Translations under genes and position numbers: made by a program | The notes under the pieces: generated by a model | Databases searched by the model: none | What the model was told of the DNA's origin: nothing | What the model saw: only the letters and a program-made list of their open reading frames with translations | Shown here: positions 63,475 to 64,000 of the stretch, one piece after another | Layout of the letters: every line of letters begins with the position of its first letter | Position numbering within the stretch: the first letter of the stretch is position 1 | Source: Synechococcales cyanobacterium C42_A2020_086 | GTDB taxonomy: Bacteria > Cyanobacteriota > Cyanobacteriia > Elainellales > Elainellaceae | Reading direction: 5' to 3' | NCBI GenBank assembly: GCA_015272325.1 | Contig: JACYLU010000008.1 | Coordinates: 62,001 to 126,000, forward strand | DNA length: 64,000 nt

Positions 63475-63519
63475 ATGTTTTTGTGTGTGGATTTAGGCTG
63501 CACACAAAAACATTTTTTC
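63475..63519 (+). terminator. Strong Rho-independent terminator after the DUF5132 gene
   Basis: A perfect 13-bp stem (ATGTTTTTGTGTG with CACACAAAAACAT), loop of 13 nt, followed by TTTTTT. One of the clearest terminators in the window. Confidence 0.9.
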
Positions 63520-63607
63520 AATTCATTTCTCAATTTAGATGTAATTTGCAGCATTCTTTCTAAATGAATTTCCTAGATGAATTTCGATCATTCACTGCCC
63601 TAGTTCT

Positions 63608-63802
63608 ATGCTGAATCACCCCCATTTTCTCAATGTCCACAAGCTGGTGCTCTTGATGGCTATCGGCCCCTTAGCGCTGCTATCGCTGTTTGCGGTGCTA
63701 GATCTTTCGTTGTTTAACGCTGACAGCCAGGCGACAGAAGTTACTTCCTGTCAACAAGCCTCTACAGTTGCCGACATATCAACTCAGTCCTGTCCTCCTT
63801 AA
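63608..63802 (+). CDS. Small hypothetical membrane protein
   Basis: The 64-aa frame has one membrane segment (LVLLMAIGPLALLSLFAVLDLSLF) and a Cys-containing tail (SCQQASTVADISTQSCPP). It has no recognised family. The ATG at 63608 has no strong ribosome site. It may be real, as the hydrophobic segment is well formed. Confidence 0.35.
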   Translation: MLNHPHFLNVHKLVLLMAIGPLALLSLFAVLDLSLFNADSQATEVTSCQQASTVADISTQSCPP

Positions 63803-64000
63803 AGCTTAAAGGCACTACCCAGATTGGTGACTCGATCTCTAAAAACTGCAAACTCTTGCGTACAGGTGGCTCATCAATGGGATCCGCCTGTTTACTTTGG
63901 GATGTTTAAGACCTTAGAAGGAAAGTAGAGAGAAAGCTTTAAACGGCGAAGAACACTTTTGCAGTGGGGTCGTAGCACCAGCTTTTACCTTCGGGATCTC

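Overview
The window is chromosomal DNA from a cyanobacterium. Support comes from repeated HIP1 octamers (GCGATCGC, for example near 33341, 34294, 38936, 42933 and 53928), a CrtO-type carotene ketolase, a DUF3172 protein, Rcp1-like response regulators, and HMA_2/CoBaHMA-type P-type ATPases. Codon use is moderately GC-rich and genes lie on both strands in short runs. The lineage cannot be fixed from this sequence; a Leptolyngbya-like filamentous form is only a guess. No transposase, integrase or CRISPR array was seen.

Positions 1-38 kb are mostly housekeeping, envelope and signalling genes. They are: a YdcF/SanA-like protein, dprA, a lipoprotein next to lysS, an ABC-2 permease, DUF3172, an SDR/TPR pair, a Gfo/Idh oxidoreductase, a Cache-type histidine kinase, a RibD-type reductase, a FemAB-like protein, a beta-propeller/transglutaminase protein, a methyltransferase, hsp20, rlpA, an SbcD-like nuclease, a RoxA/MauG-like di-heme cytochrome, a TreS-like GH13 enzyme, an AI-2E-type permease, a four-gene signalling run (XRE, multi-PAS kinase, Rcp1-type regulator, hybrid kinase), a saccharopine-dehydrogenase-like protein beside crtO, and a second methyltransferase. 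A tRNA-Cys lies at 38.25 kb and is followed by a decayed AraC-type regulator.

Positions 39-64 kb look like a cation/metal homeostasis island. A stand-alone HMA_2 (CoBaHMA-like) protein sits behind an 18-bp palindrome. It is followed by an orphan glycine-rich protein, a PacL-type Ca2+-ATPase-like pump, a Cax-type exchanger, two universal stress proteins, and two P-type ATPases. Both ATPases carry the same N-terminal HMA_2 fold and both lack the CPx transport motif. One has a His-rich linker and a C-terminal HTH-like module; the other is followed by a formylglycine-generating-enzyme-like protein with a zinc ribbon and coiled coil. Further along are a ParB protein fused to a degenerate DNA methylase, an MntP/YtaF-like exporter, two DUF1345 membrane proteins and a DUF5132 protein with a very strong terminator. 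This resembles the gene neighbourhood linked to cyanobacterial Ca handling (CoBaHMA, cax), but no calcyanin was found.

Short perfect or near-perfect tandem duplications are scattered through the window. At least nine intergenic copies have a period of exactly 11 bp with unrelated unit sequences. The copies found inside genes have periods of 12 or 15 bp.
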